From Devosia naphthalenivorans (GTDB lineage: Bacteria; Pseudomonadota; Alphaproteobacteria; Rhizobiales; Devosiaceae): a stretch of DNA of 64,000 bases. The position numbers and the translations under genes were made by a program. Each line of letters begins with the position of its first letter. Position 1 is the stretch's first letter. Below are positions 43,536 to 52,743 of the stretch, piece after piece. The notes beneath the pieces are model-generated. The model did not search any database, had not been told where the DNA came from, and saw only the letters and a program-made list of their open reading frames with translations. The stretch covers positions 115,124-179,123 of the forward strand of contig NZ_PYVW01000007.1 in NCBI RefSeq assembly GCF_003056355.1. The letters are read 5' to 3'.

Positions 43536-43623
43536 GGGAGGCTCCGGGCAGGTGAATTTCACTGCCTCACCTATACGCAAGCGCGGGTCGAGGATCAACC
43601 GGACATAAAGAAATGTTTATATG

Positions 43624-44130
43624 CTAGTACTTGTAGGCATAGCGCCGGCGCCGGAACGGCAGGGCGCAAAAGCTCCAGAAGCCCGATGATATCAAATAGC
43701 CCAGGATGAACCCGGCGCCCGCATAGAGCACGCCCTCGATGGTGACCGGGACGGCGGGCTTGTAGTTCGCCAGCGTGCGCTGGCCAATATCGCTATCGAG
43801 ATAAGCAGGAAGCGACTGGAAACGCTCGATGGCGTTGGCACCCTGGATCTGCTGCAGCGTGGCATCCAATTGCTCGAAGCGCTGGAAAGTCGCCGTCATC
43901 GAGGTGCCGCGTCCGGCGAGGAACTCGTCATTGGATGAATTATACCGCGCCAGCGCCGCCTCCCGGCCAAGCCCGCCGGCCGAAGCTGCGCGGTCGAACT
44001 CTTCGGTGATGACCCGCAACTCGTCCACGGCCCCACCCAGGCGCTGGGTATATTGCTGGGCATATTCAGGAAACTGGCTCAAGGCCAGCGCCAGGCCCAA
44101 TCCCCCGATACTGGCAACCGCACGCCGCAT
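43624..44130 (-). CDS. DUF2937 family membrane protein
   Basis: 168 residues. An N-terminal hydrophobic helix and LSQFPEYAQQYTQRLGGAVDEL, a pattern I associate with DUF2937, are followed by a helical periplasmic-like middle and a second hydrophobic segment (GVLYAGAGFILGYLISSGFW) near 135-155, with an Arg-rich tail. No known function. It lies between HPr and ahcY on the same strand, 58 bases after HPr, so may be co-transcribed with the PTS genes. Confidence 0.8.
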   Translation of the reverse strand: MRRAVASIGGLGLALALSQFPEYAQQYTQRLGGAVDELRVITEEFDRAASAGGLGREAALARYNSSNDEFLAGRGTSMTATFQRFEQLDATLQQIQGANAIERFQSLPAYLDSDIGQRTLANYKPAVPVTIEGVLYAGAGFILGYLISSGFWSFCALPFRRRRYAYKY

Positions 44131-44188
44131 GCCATTCTCCGCTTCTGGCCAACAATGCGAAAGATTCCGCTGCGTTCCGCGACCGAAG

Positions 44189-44500
44189 CTACCCAGCCGC
44201 CCCGTCGCTATCCTCGTCGAACCCGTTGTTCACCAGTTCCACAATCGCCTCCAGCGCCTCGCGCGCCTGCTTGCCGCTGGCCTGCACGAGAATGGTCGAT
44301 CCCGGACCGGCGCCCAGCATCATCAGGCCCATGATGGAATCGCCTGCCACCGACGTGCCATCCTTGATGACGCTGATGGAGGCATCGAAGCACTCGGCCG
44401 TGCGCACGAAGCGGGCCGAAGCGCGGGCGTGCAGGCCCTTGCGATTGACGATGGTCAATTGTTGGGCGACGGCTCTTCCGCCTCCAGCGGCGCCGTCCAT
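44189..44500 (-). CDS. HPr phosphocarrier (regulatory PTS)
   Basis: 103 residues. Phospho-His in NRKGLHARASARFV; the Ser site of HprK is in GDSIMGLMMLGAG; both are intact. ATG 44500 overlaps the EIIA stop (TGATG). With EIIA-Man and HprK but no sugar permease nearby, this is the alphaproteobacterial regulatory PTS. It senses nitrogen and carbon state and signals through phosphorylation, and does not move sugar. C-terminal extension FDEDSDGAAG is unusual but short. Confidence 0.93.
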   Translation of the reverse strand: MDGAAGGGRAVAQQLTIVNRKGLHARASARFVRTAECFDASISVIKDGTSVAGDSIMGLMMLGAGPGSTILVQASGKQAREALEAIVELVNNGFDEDSDGAAG

Positions 44501-44901
44501 CAACTCGCTCCGAGGATCGAATTGGCCACAGTGATGTATTTGCGGCCCGCTTCCTGGGCGAGGTTGACGGCGTCCCTGATGTCCATCTCGCTCCGCACGC
44601 GAACCAGCTTGACCAGCATGGGCAGGTTGACGCCAGCGATGACTTCGACCGCGCGGTTCTGCATCACGGAGATGGCGAGGTTGGATGGCGTGCCACCGAA
44701 CATATCGGTGAGGATAATCACCCCCGAGCCGTCGTCGGCCCTATCCACTGCGGCAAGGATATCGTTGCGGCGGCCTTCCATGTTGTCTTCGGGACCGATT
44801 GCGATGGTCTCGCAATGGTCCTGCGGACCCACGACATGTTCCAGCGCCGACTTGAATTCATTGGCGAGCGCACCATGCGTCACCAAAACCAGACCAATCA
44901 T
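44500..44901 (-). CDS. PTS EIIA, mannose family
   Basis: 133-residue cytoplasmic EIIA-Man-type domain with the active His in LVLVTHGALANEF and the structural motif ILTDMFGGTPSNLA. It stands alone, without IIB, IIC or IID domains, and is coupled to HPr. In related bacteria it receives phosphate from HPr and acts as a regulator. It lies 161 bases after hprK. Confidence 0.93.
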   Translation of the reverse strand: MIGLVLVTHGALANEFKSALEHVVGPQDHCETIAIGPEDNMEGRRNDILAAVDRADDGSGVIILTDMFGGTPSNLAISVMQNRAVEVIAGVNLPMLVKLVRVRSEMDIRDAVNLAQEAGRKYITVANSILGAS

Positions 44902-45013
44902 GAAAATTCCTCAGCGTGCCGCAACGCGTCTGCGTAGCAGCCATTCATGCCCCCTGCCCGCGCAGTATCCGTCCGGAACGTTACGCAAGGCTGAACCTGT
45001 CCCATCTGGACGA

Positions 45014-45034
45014 CAGGGCAGCACTCTTGCCCTG
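45014..45034 (-). terminator. Inverted repeat between hprK and EIIA
   Basis: CAGGGCA / TGCCCTG with a 7-base loop, 29 bases past the hprK stop. Lacks a T-run. It could attenuate transcription from hprK into the PTS genes. Confidence 0.3.
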
Positions 45035-45062
45035 CATGGGCGCGGTTTCAAGCACAATTTTG

Positions 45063-45521
45063 TCACAGCCTGCCAAGTGCAGCCATTGCTTCGCCGACCA
45101 GCAGCATCTGGTGACCCAGACTCACCACGCCGCTGGCGGGAACCGGGGCTCGTGCCAGGGTCAGCCCGCCGAGCTCGGTGACCAGTTCGTCTTCTTCCAG
45201 CATGCGGATCAACTCTGGCACGAGGTCGATCACCAGATGCAGCGATACGTCGTTTCGATGCGGGCGATTGACAATGCCGCGCCCGCGCAACTCGATCAGG
45301 CCGGTCAAGTTTGGTGGCGCATGCATGCGCAACTGGCCTTGGACCAATTGCAGGTCAACCCGATCATCGGCCACCAGAAAGGCCGCCTCGCCGCGGCTTT
45401 CCCAGCGCTCCAGCAGCGACAACGCCAGCACCGATTTACCAGCCCCGGAAGGACCGCGCAGCAATATGCCGGCGCTGCCCAGCAGCAGACCGGTCCCGTG
45501 TACATTAAGAGGCTTGCTCAT
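45063..45521 (-). CDS. hprK: HPr kinase/phosphorylase, short alphaproteobacterial form
   Basis: 152 residues covering only the C-terminal catalytic domain; the N-terminal domain of the Firmicute enzyme (about 130 residues) is absent, as usual in alphaproteobacteria. Walker A is GPSGAGKSVLALSLLE and LVADDRVDL and LRGRGIVNRP mark the active site. It phosphorylates the Ser of HPr. The gene starts 9 bases after the chvG stop, so the envelope-stress two-component system and the PTS are physically linked. Confidence 0.93.
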   Translation of the reverse strand: MSKPLNVHGTGLLLGSAGILLRGPSGAGKSVLALSLLERWESRGEAAFLVADDRVDLQLVQGQLRMHAPPNLTGLIELRGRGIVNRPHRNDVSLHLVIDLVPELIRMLEEDELVTELGGLTLARAPVPASGVVSLGHQMLLVGEAMAALGRL

Positions 45522-45530
45522 CGCTTCAGC

Positions 45531-47342
45531 CTATTTGCGGGTGCGCGGCAGCACAACCGTGAACACGGCCCCGCTGCGATCCTCGCGATTATGCGCCTTG
45601 ATGGCACCCTTGTGCGCATCCACGATCTGCTTGGAAATCGACAAGCCGAGGCCCGAGTGATCCCCGAAGCTCTCGGTATCGGGCCGGTCGGTGTAGAAAC
45701 GCTGGAAGATCTTGCCGAAATCACCGGTGATGCCGGGCCCCTCATCGGTCACCGTGACGATGATGTTTTCCGGGTCCGTCGCCAGGGCCACCTGGACCAC
45801 GCCGTTTTCCGGCGAGAACGAGACGGCATTGTCGATGAGATTGGCGAGCACCTGCGCCAGCCGGCTTTCATGCCCCCGCACGATGGCTGCGCCCTTGCCG
45901 CTGCGCTTGTGCATTTCGACGCGCACGCCTCGCCCCGCCGCTATATCGCGCTGGATGGCAACCATGGTTTCGGCCAGCTTCTCCACATCGACGCGTTCGG
46001 CGCTTTCGCGCGCTAGTTCGGCATCGAGCCGGCTGGCGCTGGAAATGTCCGTGATCAGCCGGTCGAGCCGCCGCACATCGTGCTGGATGATGGCGTTGAG
46101 CCGCTCGCGGTCCTCGGCCCGCTTTGCCAGTGGCAGCGTTTCCACGGCGCTGCGCAAGGAGGTCAGCGGGTTCTTGAGCTCATGGGCCACGTCCGCCGCA
46201 AATCGCTCGATAGCTTCGATGCGGTTATAGAGATTGTCGGTCATGCGCCGGAACGCGCCGGAAAGATGCCCGATCTCGTCTTGGCGGTCGGTGAAATCGG
46301 GGATTTCGGCGCGCGCATTGCCCGCTGTCTGCACCCGCTCGGCCGCTTCCGACAAGCGCCGCATCGGCCCCGCGATGGTGCCTGCCAAGGCGAGCGAGAG
46401 CGCAATCTGCACGACGGCGGCGATCAGCGCGATCCGCAAGATCCCCCAGCGCTCCTGCGAGACGATGGAGTCGATGTCGCCCGGTGCGGTCGAAAGCAAA
46501 ATGGCCCCGACCACCGCACGCACCCGCTGCACCGGTACGGCCACCGAAACCACCAGCTGGTTCTGGCTGTCGACGCGGACGAAATCGGCCGCCGCTCCCG
46601 AAAGCGCCGAGGCAACTTCGGGGTAGCGGGTCCCTTCATCCACGCCATATTCTTGGTAGGGCGGATAATTATCGCCCGGCACCCAGCTGACGATGGCGTT
46701 CCACCAGTCCCACAGGAAAAAGCTCTCCTCCCGCTTGGTTTCGATGATCTGCCGCATCACCTCGCCCCGGGCATAGATGTTGTCGCTATCAAGGATCAGC
46801 AGCCCGCCCTGGTCATAGATGCGGGCGCGGGTGCGGGTGGGCGTAATCAGGTTACGCAGCAGCGGCGCCACGCGTTCGGGATTGATGGGGAATTCCAGGC
46901 TCGGATCATAGTAGGAGAGCGACGACACCGTGCCATCGCCCTGCAATTGCAGCAGGCGATCCGGGTTCACCGAAATCACGTCGCTATCCACCGTAGCGGA
47001 AGCCGCAATCGCCGCCGCGATGATCTCGCCCTGCACGCGCAGCGACTGCACCCGTGCCTCGATCAGCCCGGCCCGCCACTGGTTGAGGTACAGAATACCC
47101 ACCACCAGCACCAGCAGGCCCGCCATGTTCAGCACGATGATGCGCTTGGTCAGGCTCGAGAAAATGGTGAAGTCGAGGAAGCGGTTGACTGCCTCGACCA
47201 CCTTGTAGAATGGCTTGACCATCATGTGGCGACGACGCCGGCGCGAACGGGATTTTGGCTTGGCGGGCGCCTTGCCCTCTGCCTGCCGCCACTCGGATGA
47301 CGCGTCGGTCTTGTGCTCCCGTTCGGGATCGATGATGGCCAC
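45531..47342 (-). CDS. chvG: Sensor histidine kinase ChvG
   Basis: 603-residue membrane kinase for acid and envelope signals. A basic cytoplasmic N-terminus is followed by a membrane helix (about 70-90), a periplasmic sensor of about 220 residues, a second helix (about 305-325), and HAMP. The H-box is DVAHELKNPLTSLRSAVE. ATPase motifs are NLIDNAVSFSPENG, DEGPGITGDFG and DHSGLGLSISKQI. The start is GTG 47342, 8 bases after the chvI stop. Partner of ChvI; in relatives the pair controls succinoglycan, virulence and the acid response. Confidence 0.95.
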   Translation of the reverse strand: MAIIDPEREHKTDASSEWRQAEGKAPAKPKSRSRRRRRHMMVKPFYKVVEAVNRFLDFTIFSSLTKRIIVLNMAGLLVLVVGILYLNQWRAGLIEARVQSLRVQGEIIAAAIAASATVDSDVISVNPDRLLQLQGDGTVSSLSYYDPSLEFPINPERVAPLLRNLITPTRTRARIYDQGGLLILDSDNIYARGEVMRQIIETKREESFFLWDWWNAIVSWVPGDNYPPYQEYGVDEGTRYPEVASALSGAAADFVRVDSQNQLVVSVAVPVQRVRAVVGAILLSTAPGDIDSIVSQERWGILRIALIAAVVQIALSLALAGTIAGPMRRLSEAAERVQTAGNARAEIPDFTDRQDEIGHLSGAFRRMTDNLYNRIEAIERFAADVAHELKNPLTSLRSAVETLPLAKRAEDRERLNAIIQHDVRRLDRLITDISSASRLDAELARESAERVDVEKLAETMVAIQRDIAAGRGVRVEMHKRSGKGAAIVRGHESRLAQVLANLIDNAVSFSPENGVVQVALATDPENIIVTVTDEGPGITGDFGKIFQRFYTDRPDTESFGDHSGLGLSISKQIVDAHKGAIKAHNREDRSGAVFTVVLPRTRK

Positions 47343-47350
47343 TTGGCTTT

Positions 47351-48067
47351 CTATTGTTCCTTGAAGCGATAGCCAACGCCATAGAGCGTTTCGATCATCT
47401 CGAAATCGTCGTCCGTGGCCTTGAACTTCTTGCGCAGCCGCTTGATGTGGCTGTCGATGGTGCGATCATCGACATAGACCTGGTCATCATAGGCCGCGTC
47501 CATCAGTGAATTGCGCGACTTGACCACGCCGGGCCGCAACGCCAGGGCCTGCAGGATCAGGAATTCCGTCACGGTCAGCGTCACCCGCTGCCCCTTCCAG
47601 GTGCAGGTGTGGCGCTCCTCGTCCATCACCAGCGAGCCGCGTTCGATCAGCGCCTTGCCGGGCGAAGATTCGCCCGGGGCACCGGCAGGAGCCGAAGGAT
47701 CGCGCGGCGCCGCGCGGCGCAGGATCGCCTTGACGCGCTCCACCAGCAGCCTCTGGCTGAATGGCTTGGTGATGAAATCGTCGGCGCCCATCTTGAGCCC
47801 GAACAACTCATCGATCTCTTCGTCCTTGGAGGTCAAGAAGATCACGGGCACATCGGATTTCTGGCGCAGGCGGCGCAGCAATTCCATGCCATCCATGCGG
47901 GGCATCTTGATATCCAGGATCGCCAGGTCCGGCTTGTCGGTGGTCAGGCCTTCAAGCCCCGAGGCGCCATCGGTATACGTTGCGACCTGATATCCTTCGG
48001 CTTCCAGTGTCAGGGACACCGATGTGAGAATATTGCGATCGTCATCGACGAGGGCGATTTTGGGCAT
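47351..48067 (-). CDS. chvI: Response regulator ChvI
   Basis: 238-residue OmpR-type regulator. Receiver domain: DDD acidic pocket in [10 protein letters not shown], phospho-Asp in [13 protein letters not shown], Lys in DFITKPFSQ. The C-terminal winged helix holds [30 protein letters not shown] in two parts. ATG 48067 ([10 protein letters not shown]) is preceded by AAAGGC; the frame runs 25 codons further upstream. Divergent from pckA, the same order as in Sinorhizobium and Agrobacterium. Confidence 0.96.
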   Translation of the reverse strand: MPKIALVDDDRNILTSVSLTLEAEGYQVATYTDGASGLEGLTTDKPDLAILDIKMPRMDGMELLRRLRQKSDVPVIFLTSKDEEIDELFGLKMGADDFITKPFSQRLLVERVKAILRRAAPRDPSAPAGAPGESSPGKALIERGSLVMDEERHTCTWKGQRVTLTVTEFLILQALALRPGVVKSRNSLMDAAYDDQVYVDDRTIDSHIKRLRKKFKATDDDFEMIETLYGVGYRFKEQ

Positions 48068-48338
48068 GAGCTGCCTTTCTTGTTGTTTCAACGCTTTGGA
48101 ACACGCGGCAGCATGTTCCGTGCGCATGCTTGCAGGCGACAATTACGCGTTAAATAAGGCGCGGCCAAGGGCGCCGCCAGATCTTCGCCGGCGCTGCTCA
48201 ACACTAACGCCGCACGGTTCAGTTATTCAACTTCCGTCTTAAGACCCATTTCGGGATGGCCGCTTTGCGTCTGCACCCCGTAACTTGCGCCCCATGGCGG
48301 CCAAGTGTTGCGGCCGCCGCAAGGCACGGAGTTTCGCC

Positions 48339-49931
48339 ATGAACCGTTTCGATCACGAGGCCCTCAGGGCAAAGGCCAGCGCCCGGGCCGGTTCCGTATC
48401 GCTCAACGATATCGCCCCCGTGCTGGTTGCCCGTACGCTTGAGGCGAAGGAAGCCGAACTCACGGCCGATGGCGCCGTTTCGGTGCGCACCGGCGCATTC
48501 ACCGGCCGCTCGCCCAAGGACAAGTTCATCGTGCGCGACGCGCTCACCCAGGACAGCGTCTGGTGGGACAATACGGCCGCGATGGATCCCGCGCAGTTCG
48601 AGCTGCTGCTGGCCGACGCCATCGGCGCTCTCGCGGACCGCCCAGTGTTCCGCCAGGACCTGCTGGCCGGGGCCGACCCTGACCATCAATACGCCGTGAG
48701 CGTGCTGACGCCCAGCGCCTGGCATGCCCTCTTCATCCGCAATCTGCTGATCAGGCCGGGCGAGACCATCCCGACGGGAAATGATGCAACGGCCGTGACC
48801 ATCATCCATGCACCGCACTTCAAGGCCGATCCGGCCCGGCATGGCAGCCGCACCGACACCGTGATTGCGCTCGACATGAGCCGCAATATCGTCGTCATCG
48901 CGGGCACGCTCTATGCCGGTGAAATCAAGAAATCGGTGTTCTCGCTGTTCAATTTCCACGCGCCGCGCCAGGGCGTTTTGCCCATGCACTGCTCGGCCAA
49001 TCTGGGCCGTGACGGCGAGGCCGCGCTGTTCTTCGGCCTTTCGGGCACCGGCAAGACCACTCTTTCCAACGATCCGGCCCGCCCCCTGATCGGGGATGAC
49101 GAGCACGGCTGGAGCGAGAACGGCGTGTTCAACCTCGAAGGCGGCTGCTACGCCAAGACGGTCAAGCTCAGCGCCAAGGCGGAACCCGAAATCCATTCTG
49201 CGACGCAGCGTTTCGGCACGGTTCTGGAAAACGTCGTTCTCGATGACGTCAAGCGGCCTTTGTTCGATGACATCTCGTTGACCGAAAACACCCGTGCGGC
49301 CTACCCGATCGATGTGCTGCCGGCGATTGCCAAGGGCGGCGTCGGTGGCACGCCGAAAACCGTGGTATTCCTCACCGCCGACGCCTTCGGCGTGCTGCCG
49401 CCCATTGCCCGGCTCACGCCGGAACAGGCGGTCTACCATTTCCTCTCGGGCTATACGGCCAAGGTCGCTGGCACCGAGCGCGGCATCACCGAGCCACAAG
49501 CCACCTTCTCAGCCTGCTTCGGCGCACCTTTCATGCCGCTCCACCCCACGGTCTATGGCGACATGCTGGCCGAAAAGCTCCGCCAAAGCGGTGCCTCGAC
49601 CTGGCTGCTCAATACCGGCTGGACCGGCGGCGGCTACGGCACCGGCCAACGCATCGACATCGCGTCCACAAGGCGCCTGCTCAGCGCCGCGCTCAACAGC
49701 GAACTCGACCAAGCCGACATGCGCACCGACGACCTCTTCGGCTTCGCCGTACCGCTCACCGTCCCGGGCGTCGAACCCCTTCTCCTCACGCCCCGCCAAA
49801 CCTGGACCGACCCGCAAGCCTATGACCGCCAGGCCATCCACCTCGCCGGCCTGTTCCGCGCCAATTTCGAGAAATTCGGCGACGGCGCAAACGCCAAGCC
49901 CGGGCCGAAGCTTGCCGAAGCGGCGGAGTAG
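48339..49931 (+). CDS. pckA: Phosphoenolpyruvate carboxykinase (ATP)
   Basis: 530-residue gluconeogenic enzyme converting oxaloacetate and ATP to PEP. Motifs: [18 protein letters not shown], the P-loop [22 protein letters not shown] with metal Asp, and [19 protein letters not shown] 48339 has ACGGAG upstream. The 271-base gap to chvI holds both promoters. Gluconeogenic growth on organic and sugar acids fits the tetronate and propionate genes elsewhere in the window. Confidence 0.97.
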   Translation: MNRFDHEALRAKASARAGSVSLNDIAPVLVARTLEAKEAELTADGAVSVRTGAFTGRSPKDKFIVRDALTQDSVWWDNTAAMDPAQFELLLADAIGALADRPVFRQDLLAGADPDHQYAVSVLTPSAWHALFIRNLLIRPGETIPTGNDATAVTIIHAPHFKADPARHGSRTDTVIALDMSRNIVVIAGTLYAGEIKKSVFSLFNFHAPRQGVLPMHCSANLGRDGEAALFFGLSGTGKTTLSNDPARPLIGDDEHGWSENGVFNLEGGCYAKTVKLSAKAEPEIHSATQRFGTVLENVVLDDVKRPLFDDISLTENTRAAYPIDVLPAIAKGGVGGTPKTVVFLTADAFGVLPPIARLTPEQAVYHFLSGYTAKVAGTERGITEPQATFSACFGAPFMPLHPTVYGDMLAEKLRQSGASTWLLNTGWTGGGYGTGQRIDIASTRRLLSAALNSELDQADMRTDDLFGFAVPLTVPGVEPLLLTPRQTWTDPQAYDRQAIHLAGLFRANFEKFGDGANAKPGPKLAEAAE

Positions 49932-49987
49932 GTGGGCATAGGGGCTCCCGAACCCACCGCGCATCACCCCGCCCCCACCGCGCGTCA

Positions 49988-50008
49988 CCCTCGGGCTCGA
50001 CCCGAGGG
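49988..50008. repeat. REP-like palindrome, family B (pair 1, forward)
   Basis: CCCTCGGG-N5-CCCGAGGG, loop CTCGA, 56 bases after the pckA stop. Could end the pckA transcript. Confidence 0.7.
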
Positions 50009-50044
50009 CTCTATACTTGCCCAACCCACATCCAAGTGCAGCCC

Positions 50045-50063
50045 CCTCGGGTCAGGCCCGAGG
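50045..50063. repeat. REP-like palindrome, family B (pair 1, reverse)
   Basis: CCTCGGG-N5-CCCGAGG, loop TCAGG, inverted relative to 49988 and 36 bases after it. Confidence 0.7.
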
Positions 50064-50177
50064 ATGACGATCGAGTATGTGGCACGATGCCCGTAGCCGC
50101 CCATCCACAACCCGTGCGCGGCATCATCTCGCCTACCACAACCGTGCATGGCACCATCTCACCCACCCACCATGCTT

Positions 50178-50198
50178 CCCTCGGGCTCGACCCGAGGG
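50178..50198. repeat. REP-like palindrome, family B (pair 2, forward)
   Basis: CCCTCGGG-N5-CCCGAGGG, loop CTCGA, identical to the copy at 49988. Confidence 0.7.
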
Positions 50199-50229
50199 CC
50201 ACTCTCCCCACGGCACAAGCGACCAGAGA

Positions 50230-50250
50230 CCCTCGGGTCAGGCCCGAGGG
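50230..50250. repeat. REP-like palindrome, family B (pair 2, reverse)
   Basis: CCCTCGGG-N5-CCCGAGGG, loop TCAGG, 31 bases after its partner at 50178. Confidence 0.7.
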
Positions 50251-50519
50251 GAGCAATGGTGGGTGTGAAAGCATTGAAGCAAAACCTCTCCCGCTTATCC
50301 CCCTTCTCCCCCCACCCAGGGCGTCATGTCATCATCCCCTCATTCCCGCACATGCTGCGCGGTCGCGACGAACGGTCGGTGCGGGAATGCCGGGTGAGGT
50401 GGGGGTCGCTCCATCTCCTGTGGCACAAGGATGATCTGGCACCGATTAAAGCCCCCGGTGTGACTTTCGGCACGGGCGACTAGCCGCAGACGGTCCTTAC
50501 TCCATAGAGCCCCCGGAAA

Positions 50520-50591
50520 CATGGGGCGAGGTGGGTTCCACCTCTACCAATTTTGCCGGACGACCGGCACCGGGACGAACCTCGCCCCATG
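50520..50591. other. Nested competing inverted repeats, possible structured RNA
   Basis: CATGGGGCGAGGT (50520-50532) and ACCTCGCCCCATG (50579-50591) form a 13-pair stem. Its left arm also pairs with a nearer site (GAGGTGG 50528-50534 with CCACCTC 50538-50544), so the two structures exclude each other. A GCCGG/CCGGC hairpin lies inside (50555-50568). No known RNA family recognised. It is downstream of the SleB gene on the minus strand. Confidence 0.4.
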
Positions 50592-50684
50592 TCGCAGTCT
50601 TCTGCGACAAACACCGATCCATCAACCGCAGGGCATCACGCCCGGGCGGCGCTTCGGCACGTCAGGATATCGAGGGGGACCGCC

Positions 50685-51692
50685 TTAGTTGGGCGAGTAG
50701 AAAATATGCGAGCCGATCTGGGCGACGGCGTTGTAGGTGCTGGACCACGAGGGGCGCACCGCAGTGGTGTGGTAATACAGCGTCGAGCCCGGTACGGCGC
50801 CGACATTCTCGCCCAGCGCGAATTCGGCATATACGCCCTCAGCCAGCGCAGCAGACCGGCTCCAGGCGCGGCGCTCCTTGGGAGCATCGCTGCGGCCGTC
50901 GCAGGCAAAGGTGAACTGGCAGCGATAGCGGCCTTTTTCGGCATTCTGGTAGATCACGCCGCAAAGGGTCGACGGGAACTTGCCGGAGCGGGCGCGATTG
51001 ACGATCACATTGGCGACGGCCAGCTGACCGGCGGCACTCTCGCCACGGGCTTCGTGATAGATCGCCTGCGTCAGGCAATCGCGCTCGGCATTGGCGCGCT
51101 CGATGCGCTTCTCGATGGGCTCATATCCGGTCTCGATATAGGCAGCGAGAGAGGATGGGTTGAGAGCTGGCTGCGGCGTTTCGGCAGGGCTGGTGAAACT
51201 GGCAATGGCCGAAACGGCGCTGTTGCTGCCCAGCGAGCCGCGGGCAATGTAGCCCATCAGCACTTCGCTGTTGAGCTCCTGCGGCTCGCCATAGGCCAGA
51301 ACGTTGACGGCGCGAAGTTCCTTCTGGCGCTCAAGGTAGTTGCTGAGCAAGGCCGGGGTCAGCGGCTGATGGCCGGGCTGAATGGGAACGATGGTCGGCC
51401 CAATGGCCGGCTGCGCGCGAACACTGGCGATGTCTTCAGGCATGGGAAGGGGCGCAACGGCTGCAACGTGCAGGGTCTGCGCATGGACGGGGACGAGAGT
51501 GATAAACAAAACCAGCGCTACCGCGCCAAGGGCAATCGCGTGAGAAACCGCACGCACAACAATAGATTGCCAGCTTTGCGTCAATGCCCCGTCCTTGCCC
51601 CTGAGCTCGTCCGGTCGTATCCGGCGAGCCTTCAATCTGCGGAAACTGTCGTGGTGGACTGCCCCGAAGAGGTTGGCCGGCACACTAGCCAA
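50685..51692 (-). CDS. SleB/CwlJ-type cell wall hydrolase
   Basis: 335 residues. The N-terminal cytoplasmic stretch and a membrane/signal segment near 45-70 (IALGAVALVLFITLVPVHAQ) are followed by a Pro-rich region. The C-terminal Hydrolase_2 domain (about 205-335) has LTQAIYHEARGESAAGQLAV with the catalytic Glu, VNRARSGKFPSTLCGVIYQ, CQFTFACDG and TLYYHTTAVRPSW. It probably cleaves peptidoglycan during growth or division. The start is uncertain: 51692 is a TTG, and a later GTG would still keep the membrane segment. Confidence 0.88.
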   Translation of the reverse strand: MASVPANLFGAVHHDSFRRLKARRIRPDELRGKDGALTQSWQSIVVRAVSHAIALGAVALVLFITLVPVHAQTLHVAAVAPLPMPEDIASVRAQPAIGPTIVPIQPGHQPLTPALLSNYLERQKELRAVNVLAYGEPQELNSEVLMGYIARGSLGSNSAVSAIASFTSPAETPQPALNPSSLAAYIETGYEPIEKRIERANAERDCLTQAIYHEARGESAAGQLAVANVIVNRARSGKFPSTLCGVIYQNAEKGRYRCQFTFACDGRSDAPKERRAWSRSAALAEGVYAEFALGENVGAVPGSTLYYHTTAVRPSWSSTYNAVAQIGSHIFYSPN

Positions 51693-51906
51693 GGCCCATC
51701 CGTAGGGGAAGCCGAAATTTACAACTGCTTAACCATACCCATTAGCATCTTAAATTACGGTTAATCGAGCTTGGGGCAGATGAAAACCCTGAAAACAGAA
51801 TGGCTTGAGTGCTGGTGAACCCCCACTTACGCGGATCGGTAAAAGTTTACGCATTACCCACATGTCCCCAGCTTTTTCCCGGCCGTTGTTGCAGGAGGGA
51901 AACAGA

Positions 51907-51932
51907 AAGCCCCGGCGGTGAGGCCAGGGCTT
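51907..51932 (-). terminator. Rho-independent terminator of the HAD phosphatase gene
   Basis: A 10-pair stem with one G-U pair and a 6-base loop (minus strand: AAGCCCTGGC, CTCACC, GCCGGGGCTT), followed by TTCTGTTT. It lies 27 bases past the stop of the HAD gene. Confidence 0.8.
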
Positions 51933-51958
51933 GCATGCAGGACAGGATTTTAGGGCCG

Positions 51959-52642
51959 TCAGTCCTTCGGGAAAGCGGCCAGCCGAACGTGGTCGAGGCT
52001 CTCCAGCACGGCAATGCCGAGCGCCCGGATTTCATCGCTTGGGTGCACCAGATCGGGCACCATCACGGTCTGCATGCCGGCCGCGTGGGCTGCGCTCACC
52101 CCGGCATGGCTGTCTTCCACCGCAAGGCAATGCAGCGGATCGATGCCCAGCCGCTTGGCGGCAGTCAGATAAGGCTCCGGGTGCGGCTTGGGGTGGAGCA
52201 CGTCATCGCGGGTCACCACCGTCTCGAACAAATCGAGCAATCCGGCAGCGCCCAGATGGGTATGGGCATGAGGCTGGCGCGACGATGTGGCAACGGCCGT
52301 CGGGATACCGCGCTCGCGCAGTTCCCCAATCAGCTCGCGTGCACCGGCTTTCACCGGCACGCCGCCATGGCTGCGCTCCCGCATGATGACGCGGCAGCGT
52401 TCGTCGAACAGCGTATAGGGGAAAGCCACGCCATAGGCTTCCACCAGCAATTGATTGGTCCGCTCATGGCTGCCGCCGACCATGGACATGTGCACGGCAT
52501 CGGTCATCTCGAAGCCAAGTTCGGTGCACACTTCAAAAACAATGGTGCGGAACACGCTTTCGGTGTCCAGCAGCGTTCCGTCCATGTCGAAGATCACGGC
52601 CTGGAACGGCTGGAGGCGCAATATGTCGGTCTGGGATTTCAT
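51959..52642 (-). CDS. HAD-superfamily phosphatase (phosphoglucomutase/GPH-like)
   Basis: 227-residue HAD hydrolase. Motif I is AVIFDMDGTLLDTE with the nucleophile Asp. Motif II is TAVATSSRQPH, and motif III/IV is KPHPEPYLTAAKRLG and AVEDSHAGVSAAHAAG. A helical cap sits between motifs I and II, so it acts on small phosphorylated metabolites such as sugar phosphates or phosphoglycolate. The exact substrate cannot be told. Its own terminator follows; divergent from selO. Confidence 0.9.
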   Translation of the reverse strand: MKSQTDILRLQPFQAVIFDMDGTLLDTESVFRTIVFEVCTELGFEMTDAVHMSMVGGSHERTNQLLVEAYGVAFPYTLFDERCRVIMRERSHGGVPVKAGARELIGELRERGIPTAVATSSRQPHAHTHLGAAGLLDLFETVVTRDDVLHPKPHPEPYLTAAKRLGIDPLHCLAVEDSHAGVSAAHAAGMQTVMVPDLVHPSDEIRALGIAVLESLDHVRLAAFPKD

Positions 52643-52743
52643 CCTGTTCGATATAGGTCGATTTGCTTCAACCCGCTAGGCAGGGTTGCGATAGGCTGGG
52701 TTGCACTGGCGAACTGGACGCGATGTGCTAGCGTTAGCAAGCC

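Larger units (their letters stand above)
49932..50684. other. Gap with REP-like palindromes and nested inverted repeats
   Basis: No convincing protein gene: the open frames here are built from repeats. Four family B palindromes lie at 49988-50250 in two pairs. A 13-base inverted repeat with an internal competing hairpin lies at 50520-50591, followed by a TGTCGCAG/CTGCGACA hairpin at 50590-50609. A small structured RNA cannot be ruled out. Confidence 0.6.

Noticed and set aside
43536..43585. Interleaved repeats (GGTGA/TCACC and GGCA/TGCC) before ahcY that look like a SAM/SAH-type pseudoknot riboswitch
   Set aside because: The two stems would have no connecting loop bases, which is not physically possible for an H-type pseudoknot, and the conserved bases of known SAH or SAM riboswitches are not present. 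At most a simple hairpin near the ribosome site.
50036..50483. Open frames of 111-132 codons between pckA and the SleB gene
   Set aside because: Their translations come from the family B palindromes and simple GC-rich sequence, with several frames open at once. No start signal supports them.
50330..50690. Possible tmRNA, 6S or SRP RNA in the gap before the SleB gene
   Set aside because: No tag-coding sequence, no TTCGA-type T-loop and no SRP signature loop found on either strand. Kept only as unassigned nested inverted repeats.
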